The position numbers were made by a program, and so were the translations under genes. This document shows positions 49,818 through 61,134 of a stretch of 64,000 nt of DNA, one piece after another (within the stretch, counting starts at the first letter, position 1; every line of letters begins with the position of its first letter). A model generated the notes under the pieces. That model was not told where the DNA came from. It did no database searches and saw only the letters and a program-made list of their open reading frames with translations. The DNA is from Jaapia argillacea MUCL 33604 (taxonomy: Eukaryota > Basidiomycota > Agaricomycetes > Jaapiales > Jaapiaceae). Location of the stretch: positions 268,441 through 332,440 of the forward strand of contig KL197740.1 in the NCBI GenBank assembly GCA_000697665.1. Direction: 5' to 3'.

Positions 49818-52161
49818 TTTGAGTGTACTTCATACAGATTTCCAGGAGATCATCAGCATAGGATACAATGACTTGTCTATTCTTCTTCAGCCTCTCTGCA
49901 AAATGTAACCTCCCAGAAAACTTTGATTCTACATCTTTCATCAACATGCTGTACTGGTTGCTGCTGTGAAATGCTACAGCAGTGTGGATAATGGAGGCCC
50001 GGAAACTCATTTGAGGATTAAATTTTCTGAAAAAAAAGACATCATGCATAATGATTATAAGGCCTGTTGAAAACAAAAACACAGTCAGGTAGTAGTAGTT
50101 GAAGTAGAGAGAAAAACTGGCCAGCAAGGAAGAAAACAATATCAAATATATTTTGTGGTCGAACAGGAGGCTGAAGAAGATCATTGATTGATAGACTAAA
50201 TGTGGAATGGTAACCAAACATACAGAAGCATTCAAAAGATCCTTGGCCACTGCTGCAAAAATCTAAAAGCATGAAACGTATGATAATGTAAGAACCTGGC
50301 AAAAAATGAAAAAAACAAGCATAAGTACTTACATCCTAACATATCAAAGAATTAAAAAAACAGATAGTAAGCAGAAGACACAGGCCCACAGATGTAAATG
50401 ACATATACTCACATCCTAGCATTATGAAGGATAGAGAAACAGCTGGTCAGCAGAATGCACAGGCCCACAGATGTAAATGGCATGTACTCACATACTGGCA
50501 TTATGAAGGATAGAGAAACAGCTGGTCAGCAGAATGCACAGGTCCACAGATGTAAATGGCATGTACTCACATACTGGCATCATGAAGGATAGAGAAACAG
50601 CTGGTCAGCAGAATGCACAGGCCCACAGATGTAAATGGCATGTACTCACAGCCTGGCATCAAACAGAATGTACATTCAGCACATACAGTTCTTCTGGTTA
50701 GTAGTTACAATAATTACCTAGATTATTGATGAAATTTACACTCTCCTCACCACAGCAGAGATTCTAGTCAATAAAACTCACCCATATGTGTGGGAACCAT
50801 CCTATAAGTCTCTTGATTATACTCTCCCCATTCCATCTCAAATGCAATGGTGTGAACACATCTATGAGCGACTATTTCAGTAAAAGCACATAGTAAGTAT
50901 GTATATGCTAACATCGTTTCATAATGTCTCTGCATATTTGTTGGTCAGGGCTATTCTTCTAATCAGCATAATCACTTACTCAATGCCATACTTCATAGCT
51001 AGCTGCACATTGTTTGACTGTATTGAAACATATAACTTTTGCAAATTTGAAGAATTTTCTAGTGCCTTGGCCGTTTTTTCTGACAGTCTGGTGCAGACAG
51101 CATCCACTTTATGCATATCTCCAACAGCATACTTTAGGTCAGTCTCTCCAATTGACTGTAAATCACCTACCACTAAGATACACATACTCTGCTGGTGGAA
51201 ATGACTTTGAATTGACCACAGAAAGATAATGTTCTTCAAATTCTTGAAGTGCCAGTCCAGGGGCCATCTGTCTTGCCTCGCGAATTCTCATGCCCTGGTT
51301 CCGGAGCTCATTGCATGCTTTAAGAACTAGACCATCCCATTTTGTGAAAACTGCAATGACAGGCACTACTTGCAAACCAATGAAGTAGCATAAGCTGATT
51401 CATAGTATCAGATCTCACCATTGCCTGTGCCTTGGTTGAAAAAGGCAGCCTCTGCAGGAGATAGGACTCGAGCCCCATCTGTTGGAATGCAGTACCTAGA
51501 TAGATATATATTGTGTTATATCATAACTGAGACCACCATGACCAAGCAGGTTCTTACCAAATTATGTGCAATTGCTTCTCAACATCACCACTCTTTCCTC
51601 GAGACTCAATGAAGTCATGAACTGCCTGAATCTCATCCGTAGACCCAGCTTCAAACCCCCTGGAGTCATGAAATACAAAGGCAGGGTTGCTTGCATATGT
51701 AACCTCATAATCTATGTGATGATGGCCACGCTTTTCAACATGGTTCCAATGATCAATGCTCAGGACAAAAATGAAGGTTGGAAGAGGTATACCAGGGCCG
51801 TGGGACCCTCCAGCAAAGAAGGATCAATCTGAGAGGGGAAAAGATGAACTTGATAGGTGTACCGTGATCGTAGAGAACTAGGGCTTACCACATTTCCGTC
51901 CTGATCTCGAACAACGGGCTGCTCTGTCGTGTCACAGATCTTTTGCAGGATAGTAGTTTTGCCCGAGTTTGCTTTCCCCATGATGAGGACACGGAATCGA
52001 CGGTACATTCGCCTTATCTTGATGATATCGGGATCGTCGTCGTCGGGCGGATTGGGCGGCAAGTTGTCGTCAGTGGTTGTGCTAGTCGGGTTGATCTCTT
52101 GATCATCGAGTTGGTTCGTCGCATTAGCACCGTCGGTAGTGGGGAGTGAAGTCTCAGACAT
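49818..52161 (-). CDS. P-loop GTPase-domain protein, 3' end uncertain
   Basis: Exons, in gene order on the minus strand, are 52161-51889, 51828-51793, 51730-51558, 51495-51419, 51368-51171 and 51118-50980; the frame stays open through all of them. The protein begins with a disordered, acidic stretch of about 50 residues (MSETSLPTTDGAN, then PPDDDDPDIIKI). The GTPase core follows: G1 GKANSGKT (residues 62-69), G3 DSRG (125-128, within FVFHDSRGFEAG) and G4 TKWD (195-198, within VPVIAVFTKWD). Next come the conserved blocks FPPAEYVYL and DMHKVD. This matches a multi-copy basidiomycete GTPase family of unknown role. Probable later exons are 50871-50782 (ending GWFPHIW) and 50026-49818 (KFNPQMSFRASIIHTAVAF), but I could not join them in frame, and a 79-bp tandem repeat lies between them. 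The gene may be losing its 3' end, since it straddles the CpG-poor border. Confidence 0.75.
50331..50649 (-). repeat. 79-bp tandem repeat made of intron-like units
   Basis: Three near-identical 79-bp units (50413-50491, 50492-50570 and 50571-50649) are preceded by a diverged fourth unit (about 50331-50412). Read on the minus strand, the strand of the surrounding gene, each unit starts with the donor-like GTGAGTACATGCC, contains GCTGACC (a fit to the CTRAY branch consensus) and ends in TGCCAG or TGCTAG. Three bases (TAT or GAT) then separate it from the next GTGAG. The array lies between probable exons of the GTPase gene. Confidence 0.85.
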
Positions 52162-53938
52162 TGTGCAGCTAGACGGATGAGAGACGATGTCGCGAATGGT
52201 CAAGATGGATGAGCAAGCAACGTGCAGGCGACTGCCGCCACTGTACGAAAGGCCTTTCCACGCTCGCCTCAACCTCGTTATTATAATGCGACAAATGCCA
52301 CCATCTCTGGCCACGACTGTTGACTATCAAAATCGGAACCGTCCATCTCGTCCCTCATTTCGGCCCACAAGTTACAGCATCGTAGTATGGCACGGATTTC
52401 TCGACATTTCCAGCCGTCGTGAGCAGAGCGAGTCATATCCTGACCCCATCTTGGGCAGTACACCTGGAGTCCACCGCCCATGTCCCTTATCGTGCTGAAC
52501 CCCTTAACGTCTAACTCCCGTCATGCAACTATCTCCAGCCGAAGTACTATATGCCCTTCAAGCGAAGATCTCTTAGCCTCCGCTCCGAATTACCCCCTCC
52601 TTGTCTTCACCTGGAGTTACTCGTTTCCCGCACAACCCAACCCCGGATACCATGCAAGTGCATCCTCCATCGTGGCGCTACATCTGGAGGCTGCGCCCGA
52701 TTATGTGAAGGGCGCAGTTCGACAGGAATGCTAGGAAGGGGCGTTCGTGAGTCTTATCCCCCGTTTCGACTCACTATCAAGTAAGTACTTCATCCCATCA
52801 TCGTGCAGACGGATGAACTACGCCAAATGCACGAGTGCTAAATTTTCCGCCTCAATACCACGACCTTCGGCAAACGGACAAGCATCCAATCCATTCAAAT
52901 TTCGGATGACGGCGAGTTGCTACTCATGTCAGAATGCAGACAACCGACGAGCGAGGACTTTCAAGCCTGAAGTTAGGCTACGCTATCCGCCGTGGGGGGT
53001 GTATCCACTGACTGAACTATCTTTCATACCGGCGCCCAACTTCACAAATACCCGGAGTCGGCCTACATTCACGACCATGCGATCCTCCCTCCATCGTTGA
53101 GACAGCCACACGGCGTATGATCGTTAGGATGGTAGGGGTTTTTGGCGAGGATTATGATGAGCTCTACGAACGAGACAATAGGGCAATATATGCTTTCGGC
53201 TACTCCTTGCGCATGTCTCGATGTACTTCATGATGCTGTGTCATCTCAGTGTACTATGTAGTCACAATGGAGTGTGCATGAAATTGAAATTGGGAGGATG
53301 TTCGAAATGTGCCCCTCCTTTCTCTACACGACATAATACAACCCACCCAACATCGAAATGGTCAATCGTGAAGTGTAATTTGAGTAGTCTATAACGATAA
53401 CAATCGTCAGCATGATACATCTTCGATCTGAGGAGCACTGTACCGAACACATTTCAATGCAAACAGCGGTTCTCGGGCGCTTTGCCAACCCTCTCGGCCA
53501 CTTTCCCAACTGCTTCACGACCTGATCGTTTCTCAAGAACCGTCTCGGCCATCCGAACACGAGAGCGACGACCTAACACCCTACATACGCCGCTCCCCAC
53601 GACCACTTGAAGAGTTAGGTCTGCCGTCTTCCTGAAGGGCTGCGTAAGACGGGGTGGTCGAGTGAACCATCGGTTGTCGATCGGGGTACGTGGCTGATTG
53701 GGTGTGTTTCGTTTTTGTTGTGTAGGAGCTCGGGATCGGGATTGGAAGGAGGAGCCGGTGCTACCGCGATGCACCACGGCTACCATTTTCTGAATCAACA
53801 AATGCGAACGATCGCCAGAAGCGACACCGAACGACTTACCCAACCTAACGGTCTAGCACTACCTTTCCCCCACTCAAAAGGTCACATCTATGTCCACATT
53901 CCAGTAGTCTATCAAGGTTGACATGACGATCAGTATGC
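52162..53938. other. No recognisable gene; CpG-rich upstream region
   Basis: This is the region upstream of the minus-strand GTPase gene that starts at 52161. It is CpG-rich. Plus-strand open frames at 52480-53100 and a minus-strand frame at 53454-53843 show no family motif and look like chance frames in GC-rich DNA. A promoter for the GTPase gene should lie near 52170-52400, but no clear TATA box is visible. Confidence 0.35.
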
Positions 53939-53939
53939 T

Positions 53940-55430
53940 CACCATCGCCGACCGAGGAGAGAATACTCACCGAAACGCCACCATTTGACACCACTCCCGA
54001 GCCCACTCAACTCCACGGCCCCCTCACCTTCACAAACCTCCCGCCTCCATAACACACGTAAAAAATAAGTCAAAAAGTCCAGCGTCAAATTGTACGATCG
54101 AAGCTGAATCTCGCCTCCCAACGCACACCATCCGCGCTCGACCTCCTAACACTGGACGTTCCCATCACTTCTCGCGCGGCCGTAATGTTGAATAAGTCGG
54201 GATGTCTCCCCGGGTTTACGAAATGGACTTAGAGGTCGAGGTGGTGAAGATCCTCCAGTGGGACGATGAGGCTCGGTGAATCTCACTGAGGGGATCGTGA
54301 ACATCAATAACGAGAGTCGGAAGAGGAGGGAAACGACACCACTCACCAAAGTCCCCACCCAACTCTCGGCAACCAAAACTTCCCTCCCCGCACAATCTCT
54401 ACAAAACTCCTCAAAAGCGGCTCTGCTAACGAACCACGACCTGACCACTTTCAATCCACCACACCCGCCCTCACGCAGAACCAAACTATTAACCAGACCA
54501 TCCATCTTCCCCCTCCGATTCCGTCATGAACGCTATCTAGTATCCGACGACGCCGAGAGTTCTTGATGATTCGGATTAATGATTTGAAGAGGAATGCTTG
54601 GTTTGTAGATGAAATTGACGGTGCCGGTGTGTGTGATTGTTAGTTTGTGGAGGGAGGGGAGGGATGCTACTACGGTGGACACAGTGAGTCGCTGGATCTC
54701 CATGCGTAATTGGCAGGGACGAAGGGAGGGAGGTAGGATTTACCAGGTGATAGCATAGAGTCGATTCCTCGAGCCCTCTCATAGCACCATTAGGACTCCC
54801 ATCCTAAAACCCAAATATGTCGGCATTAGATATTGAATAGGACATCGCGATGGAGAGGCTTCGCAGAGGTTGGCGTAGCGCGAGAAGAACCGAGGATGAT
54901 GAACGCAAGATCTCGAAGTGATCGAACCGAAAAGACCCTGTGCATAAATCCCTCGTCAGCGCTTATACGCACGCGAGGCAGGACGGGAACGTTACACGGA
55001 GGTGAAATTCGCGGAGGGCGGGTGAAAGGTATTGGGGGAGACTGCCTTTGGGACCATGAGGGTGAAGGATAAGGGGGTCAACTTTGCTCTCCTTCGTTGC
55101 CGCTCGCCCCGGTTCTTCATCGACCCGACACAACCTTCATTCACCTCATATTCGTCTTTCGCAAGTATTGCACCACCAAAGGGTGCCCTCGGCCTATAAT
55201 CCAACTCCCAGCTCTCAACAAAACATCTCGTAGTAAATTCCAATTCCTTCAACCTCTGGGCATCGCCGGAGATCAACACGAGGAGGAGCGGAGCGGATTG
55301 GTCTGGGAGGTAATCGGTGGGTGCCGGAGAGAGGGAGTGGATGGAGGGGAACGAAAGGACTGGTTGGGAGGGGGGAGAGGAGGATTGAGGGAATGATGAG
55401 CAAGAGCCTGGTAATCTGTAGGGAATCATG
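53940..55430 (-). pseudogene. F-box/LRR-like gene fragment, minus strand
   Basis: Two blocks match the pseudogene at 47.3-49.2 kb in the same order. In the 55429-54992 frame, LISGDAQRLKELEFTTRCFVE and YRPRAPFGGAI correspond to LQRLSELEVNTSCFVE and YRPRILLGGAI there. In the 54505-54146 frame, MDGLVNSLVLREGGCGGLKV corresponds to MDGLVSSLVVREGG. A leucine-rich text (GPKGSLPQYLSPALREFHLR) lies near 55030 in another frame. This copy keeps its CpGs. I found no F-box upstream, and the joins between blocks are not obvious, so it may be an intact gene with introns I could not place or a truncated copy. The fragment call is cautious. Confidence 0.5.
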
Positions 55431-56233
55431 TTAGCCTTTAGGTGCGGTTGCTACTTTGAGAAGGGAGAGGACGAACTGTTTATTGTGAGGGTTTGGACGT
55501 TGGGAGATATGTGAGGCTAGTGATCAATCAAACCCTGTGGTGCTTCTCGATGTGTTTGGACGGTCGTAATTGAAGGCCAGATGGAGGGCCCCGTAAGTCT
55601 TGAGTTGAGGCTATGCTGACAATCGGAAAGAGGGACATCGGTAGGAAAAGTAGACGATATCAGTATGAGTGGGTATGAGTTGTCGAGTGTGAAGGGGTTC
55701 TAAATATTCTATGTCCGAAACGTGAAATTTCCTTTTAGGGCAAGTTTCGGCAATTTCCGTCCATCTGCACATCGACTCTGCGTTGGAGGAGTTCGTGAAC
55801 TAGCTTGACAGATGTATTGAGGAGGCTTAGGAGGATTTGGTGGAGTTTAGGTGTCTCTCGAGCAAGAAATGAGACTTGAGTGCTCCTCGATTTGAGTGCG
55901 CTCCAGCAAATGTTGCGCGCGGGAATAAAGGTGCATTTTGACCGTCATAGGTCAGTATGAGCCTGCACGAGCCTGAGCTCGGGATCACTGTGGCACCTTC
56001 CTCTCAGCGGCGTGTCATGATCAATCGCAAGTTTCCTCTCCCTTCTACCTTAGCTTCCCTTTTTCTATATCTTCGCTGATGACCTTCCGAAACCGATTGC
56101 ATTTAATTACTGTTCTGTTTACACTTGGACGGTATGCTACCTGATAATATTCCAACACAATCTCCAAACAATCCTCACCATGGAACGAAGGGCCTGGGGT
56201 TGGGTGACGAAGCAATGCCACGACTGAGTGAAA
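55431..56233. other. No recognisable gene
   Basis: This is intergenic, CpG-rich and without a supportable frame. It separates the F-box-like fragment from the 3' end of the large GTPase gene, both read on the minus strand. Confidence 0.4.
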
Positions 56234-59089
56234 TCAATCCTCTTCCCCCTTCGTAGGGTCTAAGCAGAACCGCTCGATTAACTGAACCACTTTTTCCAAC
56301 ACCAAGTCCCGATCGGCCCGTTGTCGCAATCCCGTTTGGTCAACAAACGTCGTGATCTCGTTGTGCACCTGGTTTTTCTCGGCTGACCTGCTATACTTCT
56401 CTAGTATGTCCTTGACGAGGTCCTGCGGAACGGGTTGAATCCCACCCTTGTCTCGCATACGCCAGAATAGCTGCTTCAGGACGAAAGTGAAATCCACAAT
56501 ATAGGCCATTAGACAGCGCAAGATGCCCGGACTGTAATGGTAAAGTCAAAATGACGAGTTCGGTAATTGAATCGACGCAACTGACGTTTGCTTGTATACG
56601 TCGTAAGCCCATTTCGCGAAGACAGCGCCCACGGCGATGGGTCCCACGATGATGCCTGCAGGAGGAAGGATAGCCGTCGCCAACCCTACTACACCCGCTG
56701 CGGCAGGTATTCCCTTGGCACTGCATTTTTTCAGAATATTTTCCAGAATACGAATGGTACGAACGTACAGGGTGGTCATAGGGTCAGTGGCGTCATGGTC
56801 CACTAATTCCTCGATTAGTTGTAGCATCGAAGCCCTCATCTCTGACTTGGACAAGTACTAATATCGTAGGGTAAGCATCCAGTAGTTTGAATATCAATAG
56901 AAAACTGACGCCTTCAGGGTCATAAAAATTCCATACTAAGGTCATGTCTTTGTGGATAGTGGCGAGGCACGAGGTGAGCTTTTTCTCACGAAAGTACGTG
57001 CTGGAAGCAAGGCCTCTCCAGTATTCTGAGAAGGTCATAGTTAGGATCGAAGGGAGTAGTCGTTGATGGGAGTAACCTACTGTCACGACCAATGCTAGAG
57101 AGCAGACATCAGTGGTCGAGTCCACAAACACGAAAAGAGACATACGCAATGGACGCCTCAATGCTGGTGTCAGCGTCAGCTCTCTGAGCGATCGCCCATG
57201 TCTGCCAAACATTTTTCGCCACATGCTCACGAGTCAGCTTGATCAGACCTTCGAGCGTATTTTGGTAACCGGGGCTGACTAGAGGACCAATCAATTCACT
57301 TCGTCAAATGTCCTTCAGTGTAAGACCAGACTTGCCAGAAACCTTTATGAAGTGGGGCTCCGTAATACCTAAGGGATCACAGATGCCCTTCAAAGGCGAG
57401 ATACAAGTCTTCTCGAATTCGGCGGCGGCTGCTTGTTGAACTTGTTGATCCAGCTCGTCGTCGTCGACATCTCCAAGCGAATCGAAGAGTTCATTCTCCA
57501 TCTTCGTGATAAGGGCGTCGTACTTGGTGAAAACGACCACAAGTGGTACTTCATGAGAGTCAGTCTATATGGTTACTCTTAAACGATGAGTATGGGCCTA
57601 CCGGTCCCGAGATTCATCTGAAATAATTTCTCGTCGCCTACCTCGAATACTCTACTTCCGGCAACAGGCACGGTGGTGCAGAGCCTCCAGGGAAGTCGCT
57701 ATCAGAGACCAGCTGGCTTGGAAGCCGAAGTTATAGAACTCACCAAATTGCGTGCAATCGTTCTGATAGCGCTGCGCGAGTGGTTCGATCCTTGATAAAA
57801 TCATCCACCTTAGTGTAGTTCTCCATCGAACCAGATTCAAATCCGAGGGAATCGTGCAGGATGAAGTGCGCGTTGTTGTCTGACTTGATCTCGGTGTTGA
57901 TATCTGCACTCCCGGCTCGGTGGTGAGAAACATCCTGTAAAGGTGGCAGACTGAGTTCGATAACATATTGACCGAAGTTACAAGTGGGTACGCACTGCTA
58001 TAGGGACCCCGAAAATGCTGTTTATCAGGGAGGATTTGCCAACACCAGACTGGTATAACGTTGTCAGGGAGATGATGCAAACGATATCGGGAGACCAACG
58101 GCACCTTTCCCAGCAGGAGAATGCGGAATCTAAGCGATGTTTGAATCAAGGGAAGATAGGAAAGGATGAGCGACGGACTGTGGGCACTTCTTGAGGATAC
58201 TCTTCACAAAAGGCTGCATTTCATCCCCCTCGTCGCCGTCCTCTGCGTTCCATCAGTTTCCGGTGAAGCAGCGAATATCAGAACGTCACCTTCAACATCA
58301 ACCTGCGTCACAAACAAGCCGAATGAGTGGGATAGAAACGAGATAGTGAAGAACAAGTACACTAGGTTCCGTGGGAATGGCTTCGCCCGATTGCCGGATC
58401 TCAGACATCCTACGACCAGCATTTTCATGGTGATGGCATATGATTTGACCCCGAGTCTGAAAGGTGGTCAGTCCTTGGGAGGAAGCCAAGGTAGACAAAA
58501 TTCTCCACCTTGAATTTGTCCAGTGCGCCAGTTACGGCGAGATTGAGTTCTGACAACGTCCCTCCTGACTCTTCTGCACCTGATCGCTTTCTAGACAACA
58601 ACCGAAATCCGCGCGAGGACGCGGACTTGTCGGGTATAGAGGAAGAGATAGAGCTGAAGGGTACGAAAGGTGGATGTCAAACGGGAATCAACAGCACGTC
58701 GGACTGAATACTCACTTGAACAGTTGATGTAATTGGTTTGTCAACGCATCCGAAATCATTACTTCTCCAGAACGTTTGGCTGTTGAGATTGGTTCCAGAA
58801 CCACCTTCTCAAGTTCTTGTACGCAGGCTCCGAACTCCTTGATGGCATCTGAGTTCGCCTTTACCTCCTGAGAGAAGAGATCGAATGGTTGAGCAAGAGG
58901 TTTACCCAACCAGCCTGATTCACAAACCTTGCAAAGCTGCGACAGCTTACCGAGAGCATCTTTGAGCTTTGGGATGGGTAGATCTTCAAGATCCTTCTTG
59001 ATATTAGACAGATTTGTTCTCGTCTCCTTCAATAGAGTTTTCACTTCAAGTTCAGTCGAGAGTGACCGGGCTGAGCTGCCGCTGGCCAT
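56234..59089 (-). CDS. Helical N-terminus + P-loop GTPase + Gly-rich hydrophobic segment, 671 aa
   Basis: Fifteen exons join with no stop: 59089-58928, 58867-58716, 58653-58509, 58456-58363, 58242-58179, 58129-58105, 58049-57996, 57934-57744, 57684-57602, 57548-57336, 57278-57146, 57094-57081, 57025-56910, 56857-56586 and 56531-56234 (2016 nt). Residues 1-105 are predicted helical or coiled (LKDALGKLSQLCKEVKANSD, then CVQELEKVV), followed by a variable linker. The GTPase core has G1 GKSGVGKS (213-220), G3 DSLG (260-263, within FILHDSLGFESG) and G4 TKYD (331-334). A glycine/alanine-rich hydrophobic stretch (about 532-567, AAAGVVGLATAILPPAGIIV) could insert into membranes. The C-terminus is helical. 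One intron has a GC donor and one exon is 14 nt. The fused layout recalls signalling or membrane-acting NTPases, but the role is unknown. The N-terminal 180 residues depend on my splice choices; the GTPase part is firm. Confidence 0.85.
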
Positions 59090-59235
59090 GGTCGTCGTGG
59101 GGCGGAGGGGTGGTTAGTGTCAAAACGACCGGAATCGGATGCAGCGCAAACTTGAGGCGATAGAGGGTTGCAAGGACCACGAGGTACACCATTTCTAGCA
59201 GATGAGCGCTTGATGAGCATTGAGCGCCAAACGTC

Positions 59236-60100
59236 TTGAGGACGGCACCAACAAATCCCTATCGTGGGAGTGTCAGTCATGGTACAAACAAGATTCCTCG
59301 GTGCCTACCTTCCTCTTTCCGCGCCTCGATCCTATCATTCTCCTCCCTCCAATCTCTTTCAATAACCCTGGGCATCAACTCCTTCCCATGCAAATTCGCT
59401 CCAGTTCCCTCGATTTGGCCGTTCCCTCCATGGCGGTTTGCGGAGGCTGAACGGCTTGGCCCAAATTTCACTTCAAGGCAACGTGCCCTCATTCTTGCCT
59501 TGCGCGTTCTATCTGACCCGAGGGTGAAGCAGCTCTCCATCACACCTGGAAACCTTCGTTCATTATCAGCGGCTTTTCTGGGGCTCCTCTGACCGATGCC
59601 GACATTTTGGGTTTTCAGTTTATGGGGGGCTTAATGGTCCAATGATGGAGGGGCCTCGGGGACTAGACATTCTGCTATTACATAGTGACTACCAAAACGC
59701 CACATCTTCTACTCTACTGCTTCTCACGACGTTCTCAGCAACTGAAACCTCCCACCATAATACCAATGTTGCCTTACCTCCGAAGACGCACAATCAAATA
59801 CACGTGTGAGGGTGTGCAGTTTGGTTGCGGCGGGGGTGCGGATGAGTCTGGGGGTGCGGGAGGGGAGGCTTGAAGGTGGTTATTTGTTGGAAGTTTTGAT
59901 TGCTGGAGTTGGGCGGACGTTGGTGAGTGCCTTCCTCCTCCTCACCCCGCTTCTGTTCTGATATCATCGATCAACAACAGAGCCCAATCACCCCCTCGAA
60001 AATGTTGCACTACCCTCTGCTTGAAATCACATTTCGTTTCCTCGAGAGGTTCTGAGGACATCGGGTGTTAAAGGTGAATTGTAAATGGTGTAGGTTGAGA
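59236..60100 (+). pseudogene. LRR/F-box-like gene fragment
   Basis: The frame 59236-59592 reads SFSSLQSLSITLGINSFPC and VKQLSITPGNLRSLSAAFLG, a leucine-rich texture typical of basidiomycete F-box/LRR proteins. Downstream, about 59730-59940 matches the F-box pseudogene at 48.47-48.83 kb: GAGTCTGGGGGTGCGGGAGGG, then TTGGAAGTTTTGATTGCTGGAGTTGGG and GGTGAGTGCC have counterparts there. Start, exons and end cannot be fixed, and no F-box was found. The gene start probably lies between 59100 and 59240, facing away from the GTPase gene; if so, the two share a short divergent promoter. This copy keeps its CpGs. Confidence 0.45.
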
Positions 60101-60507
60101 GGTGAGTGTCAGTCTTCCTGGGGCGCACATTTGACTTTCTGGCTGATCTTGTTTGTACGTATGGTAGGGGAGGTGGATTTGAGTGCGGTTGGGGTTGGGG
60201 AAGTCGGGGAGGTATGGGGATGTTATATCTAATGGCGGATTCGGTAAGTTGTTGCTAACGAGAGCGAGGGGACTGACTGTGATGTCCATATTTATAGACT
60301 ATACAAATGCGCCTATATGCCATTTTAGAAGAGTAGACGGGGTTTGCATTTTGGCAAGTCGTTCAGGGTACGCTTTCGACGATCTTTTGACTGTATGATT
60401 AACGAAATGATACAGGTGCGTTTTGAGAGTAACATGTGCTCCACTCCATGCCGAATCCGAGCCGGTGCACCCAATTATGTACCCCGATCGTCAAGACGAT
60501 GTCCCAT
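60101..60507. other. No recognisable gene
   Basis: About 400 bases downstream of the LRR-like fragment, without a supportable frame. Confidence 0.35.
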
Positions 60508-60948
60508 TCAACCACCGCAACTTGCTAGGCCCTCTTGAGGAGCTCGCGCCGTAAACCACGTCGCTGCCGGTTTTGATGGGTTTTTAGGATGTGGGGGTAA
60601 TCGAGAACGATAACCGCCATCCTTCACGGAGTAAGAACGGTGACCGACCACTCTCCACAACCCAACCCAACCCAACCCTCCTAGTTGGGCAACGATAAAC
60701 AAGAAAACCAAGACGGTCACGATCCAGAACCCGACTCGACCCACCCTGCGGCTGGCAATCTGGTGGAGAACAAGCTGGCGATCTGGTGGAGAGGAGGTTG
60801 GTCGTGTGGTTTGAGACGAGGTTGGCAATGTGGAGGTTGATGATGTCGTTGAGAAGAGGTTGGCAATGTGGTTGGGAGGACGTTGGTGATGTGGTCGGGA
60901 GGAGGTTGGCGATGTGGTATAGAAGAGTTCGGTGATATAATCGTTCAA
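60508..60948 (-). CDS. Small ORF with Ser/Thr/Pro repeats and one membrane segment
   Basis: An open frame of 146 codons without introns. The first 60 residues are built from PTSSQ/PTSSPP-type repeats encoded by the GGTTGG(C/T)GATGTGG repeat array at about 60755-60930. One strongly hydrophobic segment follows (VGFWIVTVLVFLFIVAQLGG, near residue 75), then a basic tail. No family is recognised. A repeat-encoded frame can be open by chance, so this may not be a gene. Confidence 0.3.
   Translation of the reverse strand: MNDYITELFYTTSPTSSRPHHQRPPNHIANLFSTTSSTSTLPTSSQTTRPTSSPPDRQLVLHQIASRRVGRVGFWIVTVLVFLFIVAQLGGLGWVGLWRVVGHRSYSVKDGGYRSRLPPHPKNPSKPAATWFTARAPQEGLASCGG
60755..60930 (+). repeat. Degenerate minisatellite
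   Basis: About six irregular units built on GAGGTTGGCGATGTGGT, 25-35 bp apart, in CpG-rich DNA. Part of the array codes for the Ser/Thr/Pro repeats of the open frame on the minus strand. Confidence 0.7.
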
Positions 60949-61134
60949 GAGCCGTTACATGCACCGCAATGTGTTCGGTCAGTTGTTTATAAGTTGCAAC
61001 ATTGCATAACGCTAATCATTGCAGACTTTGTAGGACATACAGATACACCGTTGGAGTACCCGCTCCATCAATTCCGATCCCGACCTCATGTCAAATTCAA
61101 AAACTGACAAGGGTCCACAAACGTGGCCGAATCA

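Noticed and set aside
50331-50649. CRISPR-like array
   Set aside because: Units are contiguous tandem copies without unique spacers, and the source is a eukaryote.
60655-60690. ACCCAACCCAACCCAACC as a telomere-like repeat
   Set aside because: Only about four irregular units lie inside gene-rich DNA; fungal telomeres are TTAGGG-type and terminal.
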